Below are positions 41,002 through 50,695 of a DNA stretch of 64,000 nucleotides, one piece after another. The notes below the pieces were generated by a model. The model was not told the DNA's origin. It did not search any database and saw only the letters and a list, made by a program, of their open reading frames with translations. The translations under genes were made by a program, and so were the position numbers. The first letter of the stretch is position 1. Every line of letters starts with the position of its first letter. Source of the DNA: Microvirga lotononidis. GTDB lineage: Bacteria; Pseudomonadota; Alphaproteobacteria; Rhizobiales; Beijerinckiaceae. Location: contig NZ_CP141049.1 of assembly GCF_034627025.1 (NCBI RefSeq), positions 310,001 to 374,000 on the forward strand, given 5' to 3'.

Positions 41002-44000
41002 ATGCATGACCTGATCCCGCCCGTTCCTCCCGCTACCAGGCACGGCTCCTTCCGGGCCGTCTTGCTCGGCTCGGTTGCGCTTTGTGCACTGGTCGGCGCG
41101 TCAAGCGTCTTGGCCGACGGGGGAGACGGCGGCCTCTTCTCGCTAGGTGGACGATCGTCCTTTTCCGGAACCGGAGGGGAAGGCGGAATTGTTGTCAGAG
41201 GCCTCAGTGGCGGAGGCGGAGGCGGCGCGGGCGATACTGGTGGAAATGGCGGCGAAGCAAATGGCTGCGACGATGCCGATTGCAGAATCTTATCCGGGAC
41301 CGCCGCGGGTGGCGGCGGCGGTCAACCCGGTGCGAGAGATGGCCTCGGAGGCGATGGGGCTGACGGTCAAGACGCCACTTGGAGAGGCGGCGGCGGCGGT
41401 GGCGGCGCGCATGGCTTCAACAACGCTTCCGGACCAATCCCGAACCGGGAGTTGAGCGGCGGCCGGGGTGGCAAAGGTGGAAACGGCACCACCGGCGGTG
41501 GCGGTGGCGGTTCTGGAGGCTTCGGTCTCGTACTGCAGAACACCTCCGATTACATCGCCATACAGCGGGCCGTTGGTGGTGCCGGTGGGGATGGGGGTCA
41601 TGGCGGCCAAGGCCAGGGAGGGGGTGGCGGCGATGGCGGGATAGGGCTTGCCGCCACCGCCGCCGATTCACTGGCTGTGCGCGCCGTCATGTTGGGCGGC
41701 AAAGGGGGGCGCGGCGGCGGCAATGACAGGCTCGACGGCCTCGGCATTGGAAAGGGTGGTCGCGGCGGCGCGGGCGTTTACTCGACCAGCCGCTCCACAA
41801 GCATCGAGGCGATGGTTGTCGGGGGCGACGGTGGCGACAGCAACAATGATCAAGGCGGACATCAAGGCGGAACCGGCGGCTCAGGCGTGGAAGCGTCCGG
41901 CGCCGTAACGGTCTCGGCCGAAATCCGCGGCGGCAACGGCGGAGTCAGCATTAATGGCGCATACACCGGACTCGGGGGCATTGGCCTCATGCTCATGGGT
42001 TCGAACCACGCGAATGTCTTCGCTCCCATCCGCGGCGGCGTGGGTACCACCGGCGGAGCCGGTATTTTCCTTCGTACCGATGCAGATGTCACCGTCAATT
42101 CACGCGTGCGGGGTGGTGATGGACTGGATACCGGCGGCATCGCCATTGATGGCGACGGTACGGGACACGAGATTAACCTGCAGGCGAATGCTGTCGTCAG
42201 CGGGGGCCTAGCCGGCGGCGTGCGCGGCGCCGCGATGCGGGTCACAGGGGATAGCACGCTCAATCTTTCCGCCGGCGCCGTTATCGAGGGAGACATTGTC
42301 ATCGACTACGGCAACTGCCCTACAGGCAGCTGCTACATGAGTACGCTCACCGTCAATGTGCCGTCGAACTACAGGTATGATGGGTCATTCCGAGGCATCG
42401 GCAGGCTGGAGAAGCAGGGCAGTGGAACGCTCACCTTGTCAGGAGCCAACGCTTACGGGGGCGGGATCGTCATCGGTCAAGGCACTCTGGCACTGACAGG
42501 CGTAAGCAGTATTACGAGTGCAGCCAGCCTTCGCTTGGATGGCACACTCGACATCTCGGGCTTGTCGGCATCAAGCACGACAATCCCGAGCCTCGTGCCG
42601 ACAGCGCTTGGAGAGCCGGCACCCGGCAACATCATCCTCGGCAACAAAACACTCCAAATCAACCAAGGCGGCATCGCTGAATTCGCCGGCCGGATCACCG
42701 GTGCAGGATCCGTCATCAAAGATGGCGCGGCGATGCTCACGCTCCATGCCGAGCAGGGCTACAGCGGCGCCACCATCGTCCGCGGGGGCAGGCTCGATCT
42801 GACCGGATTCGGCAGCATCGCAAGCTCAAGCGCCGTCCAGGTCGACAGCATGTTGAGCGTCTCGGGCGGAGAAACTTACCTCCTGCACGATCTATCCGGT
42901 TCCGCGACAGGCAGGCTTCTCCTGGTCAACGGCAGCTCGCTCAGTATCGCTCAGGAGGCACACGGTACCTTTGCCGGCAGCTTGGAATCTTACGGCACCG
43001 TGAGGAAAGCCGGCGCCGGGACGCTCACGCTGACGGGCGACAGCACCCGCTTCGACCATATCCACTCACCCTTCATCGGGACCATCGCAGTCGACCAAGG
43101 GACACTGGCATTGGCAGGCAACGCTAATCTCGGCCGATCACGAGGTCTGAGTGTCGACGGTGTGCTTGATATTTCCGGCCTGACGGCTGCTGGAACCACA
43201 ATCGCCAACATTGCCGGGAGCGGCACCGTCGCGCTCGGCGACAAATCGCTGACCGTTAATCAGACGACGGACAGCACATTCTCGGGTGGATTCAACGGAG
43301 CTGGCTCGTTACAGAAAATGGGCACCGGCAGGCTCGTCCTTTCGGGCACCAGCACGCATGCCGGCGGCACAACGGTCGCCCAGGGCGTGTTGGAGCTGTC
43401 GGGATTGCTCCGTGGACCTGTCACAATTGGACCAAGCGGTATTCTCAATGCGGCCGGTGGTGCCATCGAAGGCTCAGTGACCGTCGAAAACGGTGGCACA
43501 CTGTTTGGTGGCCCGAGCGGCGGCACGCTTCGCATGGGCAGTCTCAGCCTCGCCGCAGGATCGACGACCAATGTTAATCTCAACGCACCTTCGGAAGATG
43601 CGCTGTTCGATATCGTCGGCCCTCTTACCGTTAATGGCACACTCAATGTGACGGGCGGTGGAGCCTATGGCACCGGCATCTACCGGATTTTCTCCACGAA
43701 CGACACCGTGACGGATGCGGGCCTGGCTCTCGGTTCGACGCCTACGATCGAGAACGTGATGACGCGGCTTGATATCGGCGAACGCACGGTGGATGTGCTG
43801 GTTACAGGCGACGGGACGGCGCTTCAATATTGGAGCGGCAATGGCATGGACAGGGGTGGAAGCGGCACGTGGAGCGACACGACACGCTGGCTCGAACCTG
43901 ATGGTCGGCAGCGCCTCTGGCTGAACGGTACTGGGGTCTTCGGCGGCCCCGCAGGACGGATCACGGTCGAGGGAGCCCAGCGGATCGGCACGCTCGAGTT

Positions 44001-46689
44001 TCTGACGTCGGGCTACGAGCTCGTGGCAGGCAGTGGGGGCGAACTCCTTCTCGACGGGGGCGGTCGCCTCTGGGCCGAGGGCGCTCAAACGACCGCGACG
44101 GTCAATGCTCCGCTCACCGGCACGGGGAGCCTCACCAAGATCGGGGCGGGCACCATCGTTCTGGCAGGACAGAACAGCTATTCCGGCGGGACCTTGCTGC
44201 AAGCCGGAGCCCTGACGCTCGCGGCGAACAGCGCCCTTGGTACAGGGCGCCTCGATGCACGCGATGGCACAAGGCTGTCATTTGGAGCCGATGGGCTCAA
44301 CGTCGCCAATGCTATGGCGCTCACCGGCAACCTCATTATCGCAACAGATCCGGGTCTGGCTGCTACCTTGTCAGGCGTGATCGGCGACGGCTTGATGCCG
44401 GGCCGCGTCGTCAAGACAGGCGCTGGCCAGCTGACGCTGACCGGCACCAACAGCTATACGGGCAACACCGTCATCTCCGCCGGCACATTGCAGATCGGCG
44501 AGGGCGGGACAAATGGGTCGATCCTCGGCGACGTCACCAATAACGGCACGCTGGTTTTCAACCGGAGCGACGACGTTACGTTCGGCGGAGCCGTCATTGG
44601 GTCCGGTGCACTCGTCAAGCAGGGCGCAGGCCGGCTCACGCTCAGCGGTGCGAACCGCTATACCGGCGGCACGACCATCTCACGGGGAACACTGGTCGGG
44701 AGTTCGTCGAGCTTTTCTGGCAACATTGCCAACAACTCCTCCCTTGTCTTCGATCAGGCTCATATCGGCACTTATTCCGGATCCATCTCGGGATCGGGAT
44801 CTGTCACTAAGCAGGGGTCCGGAACGCTCATCCTCACCGGCAGCAACAGCCACACGGGTGGTACAGTCATTAAAGAGGGAACGCTGCAGATCGGCGACGG
44901 CGGCAGGATGGGAAGCATCTCCGGCTCGATCGTCAATAATGGCGCGCTGGTCTTGAACCGCTCCGGGAGCTACGACATTAACGCCTCCATCCGCGGGACA
45001 GGGACGCTCGCGATCATTGGCGGTACAGCGAACTTCACCGGAACGGGCTACGAGGGACCTGTGTCGGTGGAAACAGGGGCTTTCAACCTCACGCCCAATT
45101 CACACTGGGGCTCGATCGTTACGATTGGCCAGGGCGGCACGCTGGGCGGCTCGGGCACGATTGGCGGGCTGGTCGTCCGTCGGGGTGGCACCGTTTCGCC
45201 CGGTTACTCTCCTGGGACGCTCAACGTTACCGGCGACATAGCCTTCGATGCCGGCTCGAGCTACACGGTCGATGTGACGGTGGATGGGGACCACGATCTC
45301 ATTACAGCGAAGGGTGCCTCCAAACTCTCAGGCGGCACAGTGAACGTCCGAGCCGCCCGCGGTCTCTATGCCGCCACGAACACTCACGCGATCCTGAGCG
45401 CCCAAGGCGGCGTAACCGGCAAATTCGCCTCCACCTCCTCCGATCTTGCCTTCCTGACCCCTTCGCTCTCTTATGATTTGAGCAACGTCTATCTCACGCT
45501 GACCAGAAATCAGGTCGATTTCAGCGCCCTTGCAGAAAGCCCGAATGCACGAGCGGCTGCGACGGCTGCCGAGACGCTGGGTTTCGGCAACAACCTCTAT
45601 GAGGCCCTGGTACTACTGTCTGCAGACCAGGCGAGCGCCGCCTTCGATGCGCTCTCGGGCGAGGCGCATGCCTCCGCCGCCGCTGTGGCCTATGGCGATG
45701 CCGCACAGGTGCAGAACAGCATCCTCACCCACCTGCGCCAGCCGCTGACCTCCCGCCTGCCCACCTTCGTGCAGGGCTCCTACACGGCCGCTTACGCGGC
45801 CGATGCTCCCGGGACAACTCCGCAGCCCGTGGCAGTGGTGCCCGCGTTCGATCCCCGTCGCTTTGCCCTGTGGGGCGAGGGCTTCGGCTCCTGGGGCAAG
45901 ATCGGCGGCAACGGCAATGCCGCGGGCCTCGAAACCTCCACCGGTGGGTTCATCCTCGGCGCCGACGCGCAGGTGGCGGAAGCCTTCCGTCTCGGTCTGG
46001 CCGGTGGCTTCACCCGCACCACCTTCGACATCGACGGCCGGCTCTCGTCGGGCAGCAACGAGAGCGTCTTTGCAGCACTCTACGGCTCGTCCTCCTGGGG
46101 AGCGCTCAGCCTGCGGCTGGGCGCGGCTTATGCCTGGCACGACATCGATGTGAACCGCACCGTCCGCTTTCCCGGCTTTGCTGGCGCGATCGACACGTCC
46201 TACGATGGTTGGACCGCACAGGCCTTTGGCGAGGTGGGCTACCGGATGGGCCTAGGCCCGGTGCAGCTGGAGCCGTTCGTTGGAGCCTCGGTGTTGCGGC
46301 TGCACACCGACGCCTTCCAGGAGGAGGGCGGGCCCGCAGCGCTCACCGGCTCCGCCCGGGATCAGGATCTGGCCACCACGACGCTGGGCCTGCGGGCCGA
46401 GGCCCGCCTGAGCGACACGGTCCCGCTGATCGTGCGCGGTCTCATCGGCTGGCGCCATGCCTATGGCGACGTTGAGCCAGAAGCGCTCCTCGCCTTCAGC
46501 GGCGGTGCCACAGCCTTCACGGTGGCGGGCACGCCGATCGACCGCAATGCGCTGGTGGCGGAGGCCGGGCTCGACTGGCAGATTACTCCCGACATGACGC
46601 TCGGCGCCGCCTATGTGGGCCAGATCGGTGAGCGGGCGCAGGAGCATGCCCTCAAGGGTAACTTCACCTGGCGGTTCGAGACACGGTGA
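41002..46689 (+). CDS. Autotransporter adhesin with glycine-rich passenger (type Va secretion)
   Basis: This 1895-residue surface protein moves its passenger through its own outer-membrane barrel. An extended signal peptide (about 1-38) precedes a very glycine-rich region to about residue 400 (repeated GGxGGxGG). Passenger-associated repeats of the type KxGxGxLxLxGxNxYxGGTxxxxGxL then start near residues 469, 570, 667, 770, 1043, 1135, 1203 and 1267. The beta-barrel starts at about 1620 (LWGEGFGSWGKIGGNG). The protein ends FTWRFETR; most autotransporters end on an aromatic residue, so the last three residues are unusual. Adhesion or aggregation is likely. Confidence 0.92.
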   Translation: MHDLIPPVPPATRHGSFRAVLLGSVALCALVGASSVLADGGDGGLFSLGGRSSFSGTGGEGGIVVRGLSGGGGGGAGDTGGNGGEANGCDDADCRILSGTAAGGGGGQPGARDGLGGDGADGQDATWRGGGGGGGAHGFNNASGPIPNRELSGGRGGKGGNGTTGGGGGGSGGFGLVLQNTSDYIAIQRAVGGAGGDGGHGGQGQGGGGGDGGIGLAATAADSLAVRAVMLGGKGGRGGGNDRLDGLGIGKGGRGGAGVYSTSRSTSIEAMVVGGDGGDSNNDQGGHQGGTGGSGVEASGAVTVSAEIRGGNGGVSINGAYTGLGGIGLMLMGSNHANVFAPIRGGVGTTGGAGIFLRTDADVTVNSRVRGGDGLDTGGIAIDGDGTGHEINLQANAVVSGGLAGGVRGAAMRVTGDSTLNLSAGAVIEGDIVIDYGNCPTGSCYMSTLTVNVPSNYRYDGSFRGIGRLEKQGSGTLTLSGANAYGGGIVIGQGTLALTGVSSITSAASLRLDGTLDISGLSASSTTIPSLVPTALGEPAPGNIILGNKTLQINQGGIAEFAGRITGAGSVIKDGAAMLTLHAEQGYSGATIVRGGRLDLTGFGSIASSSAVQVDSMLSVSGGETYLLHDLSGSATGRLLLVNGSSLSIAQEAHGTFAGSLESYGTVRKAGAGTLTLTGDSTRFDHIHSPFIGTIAVDQGTLALAGNANLGRSRGLSVDGVLDISGLTAAGTTIANIAGSGTVALGDKSLTVNQTTDSTFSGGFNGAGSLQKMGTGRLVLSGTSTHAGGTTVAQGVLELSGLLRGPVTIGPSGILNAAGGAIEGSVTVENGGTLFGGPSGGTLRMGSLSLAAGSTTNVNLNAPSEDALFDIVGPLTVNGTLNVTGGGAYGTGIYRIFSTNDTVTDAGLALGSTPTIENVMTRLDIGERTVDVLVTGDGTALQYWSGNGMDRGGSGTWSDTTRWLEPDGRQRLWLNGTGVFGGPAGRITVEGAQRIGTLEFLTSGYELVAGSGGELLLDGGGRLWAEGAQTTATVNAPLTGTGSLTKIGAGTIVLAGQNSYSGGTLLQAGALTLAANSALGTGRLDARDGTRLSFGADGLNVANAMALTGNLIIATDPGLAATLSGVIGDGLMPGRVVKTGAGQLTLTGTNSYTGNTVISAGTLQIGEGGTNGSILGDVTNNGTLVFNRSDDVTFGGAVIGSGALVKQGAGRLTLSGANRYTGGTTISRGTLVGSSSSFSGNIANNSSLVFDQAHIGTYSGSISGSGSVTKQGSGTLILTGSNSHTGGTVIKEGTLQIGDGGRMGSISGSIVNNGALVLNRSGSYDINASIRGTGTLAIIGGTANFTGTGYEGPVSVETGAFNLTPNSHWGSIVTIGQGGTLGGSGTIGGLVVRRGGTVSPGYSPGTLNVTGDIAFDAGSSYTVDVTVDGDHDLITAKGASKLSGGTVNVRAARGLYAATNTHAILSAQGGVTGKFASTSSDLAFLTPSLSYDLSNVYLTLTRNQVDFSALAESPNARAAATAAETLGFGNNLYEALVLLSADQASAAFDALSGEAHASAAAVAYGDAAQVQNSILTHLRQPLTSRLPTFVQGSYTAAYAADAPGTTPQPVAVVPAFDPRRFALWGEGFGSWGKIGGNGNAAGLETSTGGFILGADAQVAEAFRLGLAGGFTRTTFDIDGRLSSGSNESVFAALYGSSSWGALSLRLGAAYAWHDIDVNRTVRFPGFAGAIDTSYDGWTAQAFGEVGYRMGLGPVQLEPFVGASVLRLHTDAFQEEGGPAALTGSARDQDLATTTLGLRAEARLSDTVPLIVRGLIGWRHAYGDVEPEALLAFSGGATAFTVAGTPIDRNALVAEAGLDWQITPDMTLGAAYVGQIGERAQEHALKGNFTWRFETR

Positions 46690-47021
46690 GGTTGCCGATC
46701 GAGCTGGCGATTCCGGCGCTAGACACATTCAGCGTCTGTGCGGATCGCAGAGTACTTGAAATGTCATTCTGTATTGAGCAGTGGTCAATCTGGGGACGGC
46801 GTCATTCTGGCGCCTCTCGGAAGCAGAACCAAAATCTGCGCTCGCCAGGAACATCGGGCGTTCAATAAGCCGCTGGAATGTGGAAGGCCAAGCGGTATCA
46901 GAGATTTACCGCAGTGCCTCTTACGATCTCCGTACCTCTCTAGGATCCAGTACTTGCATCACCTGCAAAGGAGCCTTTAGGCTCTAAGAAAGCAGCTCCG
47001 GCCATCAAGGGATGCTCGTAA
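46690..47021. other. Intergenic stretch with no supported gene
   Basis: It lies between the autotransporter and the LysR gene, both on the plus strand. Short open frames have no family. No strong terminator hairpin was evident. Confidence 0.4.
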
Positions 47022-47933
47022 ATGAACCTGCGCTTCGTCGAAACGTTTCTTTGGGTCGCGAGGCTGGGTAGTTTCAGCGCTGCAGCCGAGAGGCTTAACA
47101 CCACACAAGCTGCAATTTCGAACCGTATTGCTACCCTGGAGCGAGATCTGGGGATTCGACTTTTCGAACGGGATGTCCGTTGCGTTCGCCTTACCAGCTT
47201 AGGGCAGCAGGCGGTCCCGAAAGCTGAGGAACTGGTGCGGGTCGCCAACGAGTTCCGAGAGGCCGTCAGCGATCCCGGAAGCCTGCGCGGATCGATTAAG
47301 ATCGGCACGATCGACTCCATCGTTCATGCTTGGCTTCCGCAGTTCATTGAACGCATTCGGGCCCGCTATCCCAGCGTCGCCATAGATCTCAATACCGATA
47401 CGAGCCTCAGTCTTGCGCGTGAGGTTGCCGAACGACGTATCGACCTTGCCCTCATCATGGGGCCGGTGATCGCGCCCGAAATCATTAATCTCGAATTATG
47501 TACATTCGCATGTACCTGGCTTGCCAGCCCGAAGCTCGGCCTTCCGGACAAACCACTGACACTGGCAGAGATAGCAGACCAACCGATCCTGGCCTATTCT
47601 AAGGACAGCGTTCCCCATCACCGGGTCCTGCGACAGCTTGCCGATGCAGGGATCGAGGACCCGACGATCTATAATTCCAACTCCCTCGCCACTATCATCC
47701 GGCTGGCCCAGGATGGTATCGGTATAACACCACTCCCAACTGTAATCGTGCGGGAGCAACTCGCGGCTCGAACGCTGGTGGCACTCGACGTAACGCCAGC
47801 CTTTCCGCCACTTAGCTTCCACGCGGTCTATTCCGACCATCCGGACAACTTGATTTCGGCCGTGATGGCACAAATGGCGCACGAGGTCGCCCACAGCTTT
47901 TCATTGGCACAGACGGACGGAGCCTCCTGGTAG
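47022..47933 (+). CDS. LysR-family transcriptional regulator
   Basis: The 303-residue regulator has the N-terminal winged helix (FSAAAERLNTTQAAISNRIA, about residues 17-36, then LERDLGIRLFERD) and a periplasmic-binding-like effector domain from about 90 (GSIKIGTIDSIVHAWLPQFI). It lies upstream of, and on the same strand as, the amidase-RraA-transporter operon, with a 137-base gap. It is the best candidate regulator of that operon. Confidence 0.92.
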   Translation: MNLRFVETFLWVARLGSFSAAAERLNTTQAAISNRIATLERDLGIRLFERDVRCVRLTSLGQQAVPKAEELVRVANEFREAVSDPGSLRGSIKIGTIDSIVHAWLPQFIERIRARYPSVAIDLNTDTSLSLAREVAERRIDLALIMGPVIAPEIINLELCTFACTWLASPKLGLPDKPLTLAEIADQPILAYSKDSVPHHRVLRQLADAGIEDPTIYNSNSLATIIRLAQDGIGITPLPTVIVREQLAARTLVALDVTPAFPPLSFHAVYSDHPDNLISAVMAQMAHEVAHSFSLAQTDGASW

Positions 47934-48070
47934 ACCGATGCCGAATGGGTCTACGTGTCATTGTGCGGTGCCGAACAAGGAAAACTTTGGCTCCAGGGAA
48001 AGTATTTCGCGTTTGTGCAAGCTCGCACGTCTCGCCCACATTTGACCGTAGGTTCAAAGGAGGCCGTGAC

Positions 48071-48877
48071 GTGAAAGTCAGTCTGATTCAGATGAATTCC
48101 CAGAACAACAAGGCGGAGAACTTGAAAACTGCAGCCGCGATGATCGAGAAGGCCGTCAGCGAAGAGACGCCCGATCTCATCGTCCTGCCAGAGTACTACG
48201 CCTATCTCGGCGAGGGACGCGACAACGTCCACGGCAATGGCGAGTTCTTCCCGGACGGCGAATCCTACAAGCTGATGTCCAGTCTTGCCGCCAAGCATCG
48301 GGTGACCATCCATGCCGGCAGCGTCGTCGAGCGCGAGGGCAACAACCATTACAACACAACCCTGGTGTTCGGCCCCGACGGCAAAGAACTCGCCCGTTAC
48401 CGCAAGATCCATCTCTTCGACGTCGATGTCCCGGGCGGCATCAGCTACCGCGAGTCGGACACGATCAACCGCGGCCAGGACGTCGTGACCTACAAGGTCG
48501 GGGACGTCACTGTCGGTTGCGCGATCTGCTACGATATCCGCTTCCCCGAACTCTTCCGCAAGCTGCGCGACGCGGGCGCCGACGTGATCGTCCTGCCGGC
48601 TGCCTTTACGCTGATGACCGGCAAGGACCATTGGGAGACACTGGCCCGCGCCCGCGCCATCGAGACACAGACCTACTTCCTGGCGGTCGGTCAGGTGCTC
48701 TCGCACGCGGACAGCAAGAAATGGTGCTGGGGCCATTCCATGGTGATCGATCCCTGGGGCCACATGGTCGCCCAGTGTTCCGACAAGGTCGCAAGCACCA
48801 GCGCACGCCTCGACTTGGACTACATTCAGCATGTGCGCCGCAACGTTCCGGTGGCCCAGCACCACGTCCTGGCCTGA
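48071..48877 (+). CDS. Carbon-nitrogen hydrolase (nitrilase superfamily amidase)
   Basis: The enzyme hydrolyses an amide or carbamoyl bond through a cysteine. The 268-residue product starts at a GTG with a strong AAAGGAGG site upstream. The catalytic Glu41 (VLPEYYAYLGEG), Lys112 (YRKIHLFDVD) and Cys153 (GCAICYDIRFPE) are all present. The pattern is closest to Nit/omega-amidase-like members. It is followed by the RraA-like gene after 11 bases, then by a PotABCD-type importer, so it should act on the compound that importer brings in. Confidence 0.9.
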   Translation: MKVSLIQMNSQNNKAENLKTAAAMIEKAVSEETPDLIVLPEYYAYLGEGRDNVHGNGEFFPDGESYKLMSSLAAKHRVTIHAGSVVEREGNNHYNTTLVFGPDGKELARYRKIHLFDVDVPGGISYRESDTINRGQDVVTYKVGDVTVGCAICYDIRFPELFRKLRDAGADVIVLPAAFTLMTGKDHWETLARARAIETQTYFLAVGQVLSHADSKKWCWGHSMVIDPWGHMVAQCSDKVASTSARLDLDYIQHVRRNVPVAQHHVLA

Positions 48878-48888
48878 GGAGAGCGCCC

Positions 48889-49560
48889 ATGTTCACCGTC
48901 AATCCGATGCCGAAGCAGATCTCGCAGGACTTGGTCGACCTGCTGGAAAAGGTTGAGACCGCGACCGTCGGCCACTTTCTGCATTCGGGCTTCGTCGATC
49001 GCGAGCTGCGTGCGGTGCTGCCCGAGAAGCGTGTTGCTGGCACCGCCGTCACGGTGCGGCTACCGCACGCGGACAGCACGATTCTGCACTACCTCACCAA
49101 GCTCGTCCGCCCAGGCGACATCGTCGTGGTGGATCGCTGCGGCGACACCAAGCACGCATGCTGGGGCGGCGTCGTCACGCATTCCATGAAGATCGCGGGC
49201 GTGAAGGCCGGCATCGTGGACGGCCCCGCCACCGACTTCTCGGAAATCCGCAACGTCGAGATGCCCATGTGGTGCCGCGGCCCGTCGCCGATCACCACCA
49301 AGATCCTGGGTCTTGAAGGCGCGATCAACGTGCCGGTCACGGTCGGTGGACAAGTGATCGAGCCGGGCGACGCGATTCTCGCCGATGAGAGCGGGGTTCT
49401 AGTGCTCAATCCGGCCGAGGCGAGGGCTGTGGCGGAGCGGGCCATCGGCATGCAGGAAAACGAGATCAAGTTGCTGGAGCGGCTTCGCAACGGCGAGAAG
49501 CTGCCGGACATTTCCGGCGCAACCCGGATCGTAGAAGAAAAGGCCCGGCGCGTCGCCTGA
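48889..49560 (+). CDS. RraA-family protein (aldolase-like)
   Basis: The 223-residue RraA/HMG-aldolase-fold protein has GDIVVVDRCGDTKHACWGG and GIVDGPATDFSEIR. The catalytic Arg-Asp pair of the family (DGxxRD) reads DGPATD here: Asp116 is present but the Arg is Thr115. That change makes a standard 4-hydroxy-4-methyl-2-oxoglutarate aldolase activity doubtful. The gene follows the amidase by 11 bases and has GAGGAG upstream. Its role in the pathway is unknown. Confidence 0.82.
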   Translation: MFTVNPMPKQISQDLVDLLEKVETATVGHFLHSGFVDRELRAVLPEKRVAGTAVTVRLPHADSTILHYLTKLVRPGDIVVVDRCGDTKHACWGGVVTHSMKIAGVKAGIVDGPATDFSEIRNVEMPMWCRGPSPITTKILGLEGAINVPVTVGGQVIEPGDAILADESGVLVLNPAEARAVAERAIGMQENEIKLLERLRNGEKLPDISGATRIVEEKARRVA

Positions 49561-49568
49561 CGCGCCGG
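49545..49568 (+). terminator. Stem-loop at the end of the RraA-like gene
   Basis: CCGGCGCGTC and GACGCGCCGG form a perfect 10-bp stem with a 4-base loop, overlapping the stop codon at 49558-49560. No T-run follows, so it may act as an mRNA-stabilising or attenuating hairpin between the enzyme genes and the binding-protein gene. Confidence 0.55.
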
Positions 49569-49605
49569 TTCGGGAAGGCTAATCAATAAACAGAGGGATT
49601 AGACA

Positions 49606-50658
49606 ATGATGAAGCTTCGTGTTCTGCTCGGTGCCTCGGCGGTTGCTTTCGCCGCCGCGACGCCTGCCTTGGCCCAGACGAAAACAGTGACTCTCGCCGC
49701 CTATAGCGGCATCTTCCAGGACCACTACACCAAGGCGGTGATCGAGCCGTTCATGAAGGCCCACCCGGACATCAAGGTCGAGTTCTATGGCATGCCGAAC
49801 TCGGCTCAGATGCTCGGCACGCTCCGCGCCCAGAAGGCCGCACCTCAGATCGATGTCATGATCATGGACGTGTCTGTCGCCAAGGCGGCCACTGACGAAG
49901 GCCTGTTCGACAAGGTCGACGAGAGCGTCTCGAAGAACGTGGCCGATCTCTATCCGACCGCCCGCATCGAGGGCGTCGGCGGTGTCGCGGTGACCTTCGA
50001 CAATCTCGTTCTGCTCTACAACAAGGATCAGGTGAAGACGCAGCCGACCTCGTGGAACGCGCTCTGGGACAAGCAATATGCCGGGAAGGTCACGATCCCG
50101 GCCGTGCCGGATATCCAAGGCACGACTCTCACGGTCATCGTCAACAAGATGGCAGGCCAGGAGGACTACAAGAAGTCCGTCGAGCCCGGCATCAAGAAGC
50201 TCGGCGAACTCGCTCCCAACGTGCAGACCTGGGATCCGAAGCCGGACGTGTATACGCCCATCGCGAACGGCCAGGCGGCGCTCGGAATCGGTTGGAACGC
50301 CCGCGCGCAGGTGTATGCGGACACGTCCGGCGGCAAGTTGGGCGTAGTCCTGCCGCAGGAAGGAAGCGGCTTCCAGATCAACACGATCAACCTTGTGAAG
50401 AGGGCCCCGGCGGGTGACGCCGCCAAGACCTTTATCGATTACGCGCTCACGCCTGAGACCCAGGCGGCGTTCACGGAGGCGATGTTCTACGCGCCGACCA
50501 ACACGAAGGCTCAGGAGAAAATCTCCAAGGAAGCACTCGCTCGCACGGCGGCGGGCTCGATGAACAAAATGGTCGCCATCGACTGGATTGCCGTCGCCGG
50601 AATCCGCGATGCGATCACCGAGCAATGGCGCCGTCGCGTCATTCCGCTGAGCCGCTAA
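49606..50658 (+). CDS. ABC substrate-binding protein (PotD/AfuA type)
   Basis: This periplasmic receptor has 350 residues with a signal peptide (about 1-24, ending ALAQ). The fold signature is that of spermidine/iron-type binding proteins: VTLAAYSGIFQDHYTKAV, APQIDVMIMDVS, GVAVTFDNLVLLYNKDQV and TSWNALWDKQYAGKVTIP. It is the receptor of the importer encoded by the next three genes. The ligand may carry an amide group, given the amidase upstream. Confidence 0.93.
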   Translation: MMKLRVLLGASAVAFAAATPALAQTKTVTLAAYSGIFQDHYTKAVIEPFMKAHPDIKVEFYGMPNSAQMLGTLRAQKAAPQIDVMIMDVSVAKAATDEGLFDKVDESVSKNVADLYPTARIEGVGGVAVTFDNLVLLYNKDQVKTQPTSWNALWDKQYAGKVTIPAVPDIQGTTLTVIVNKMAGQEDYKKSVEPGIKKLGELAPNVQTWDPKPDVYTPIANGQAALGIGWNARAQVYADTSGGKLGVVLPQEGSGFQINTINLVKRAPAGDAAKTFIDYALTPETQAAFTEAMFYAPTNTKAQEKISKEALARTAAGSMNKMVAIDWIAVAGIRDAITEQWRRRVIPLSR

Positions 50659-50695
50659 CCGCAACCGCCGCAGCCAAACGCCTCTGGAGAAAGCC

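Noticed and set aside
42400..45100. Regular repeat-like pattern considered as a tandem DNA repeat or CRISPR
   Set aside because: The periodicity is at protein level (passenger-associated autotransporter repeats); the DNA copies are divergent and there are no spacers.
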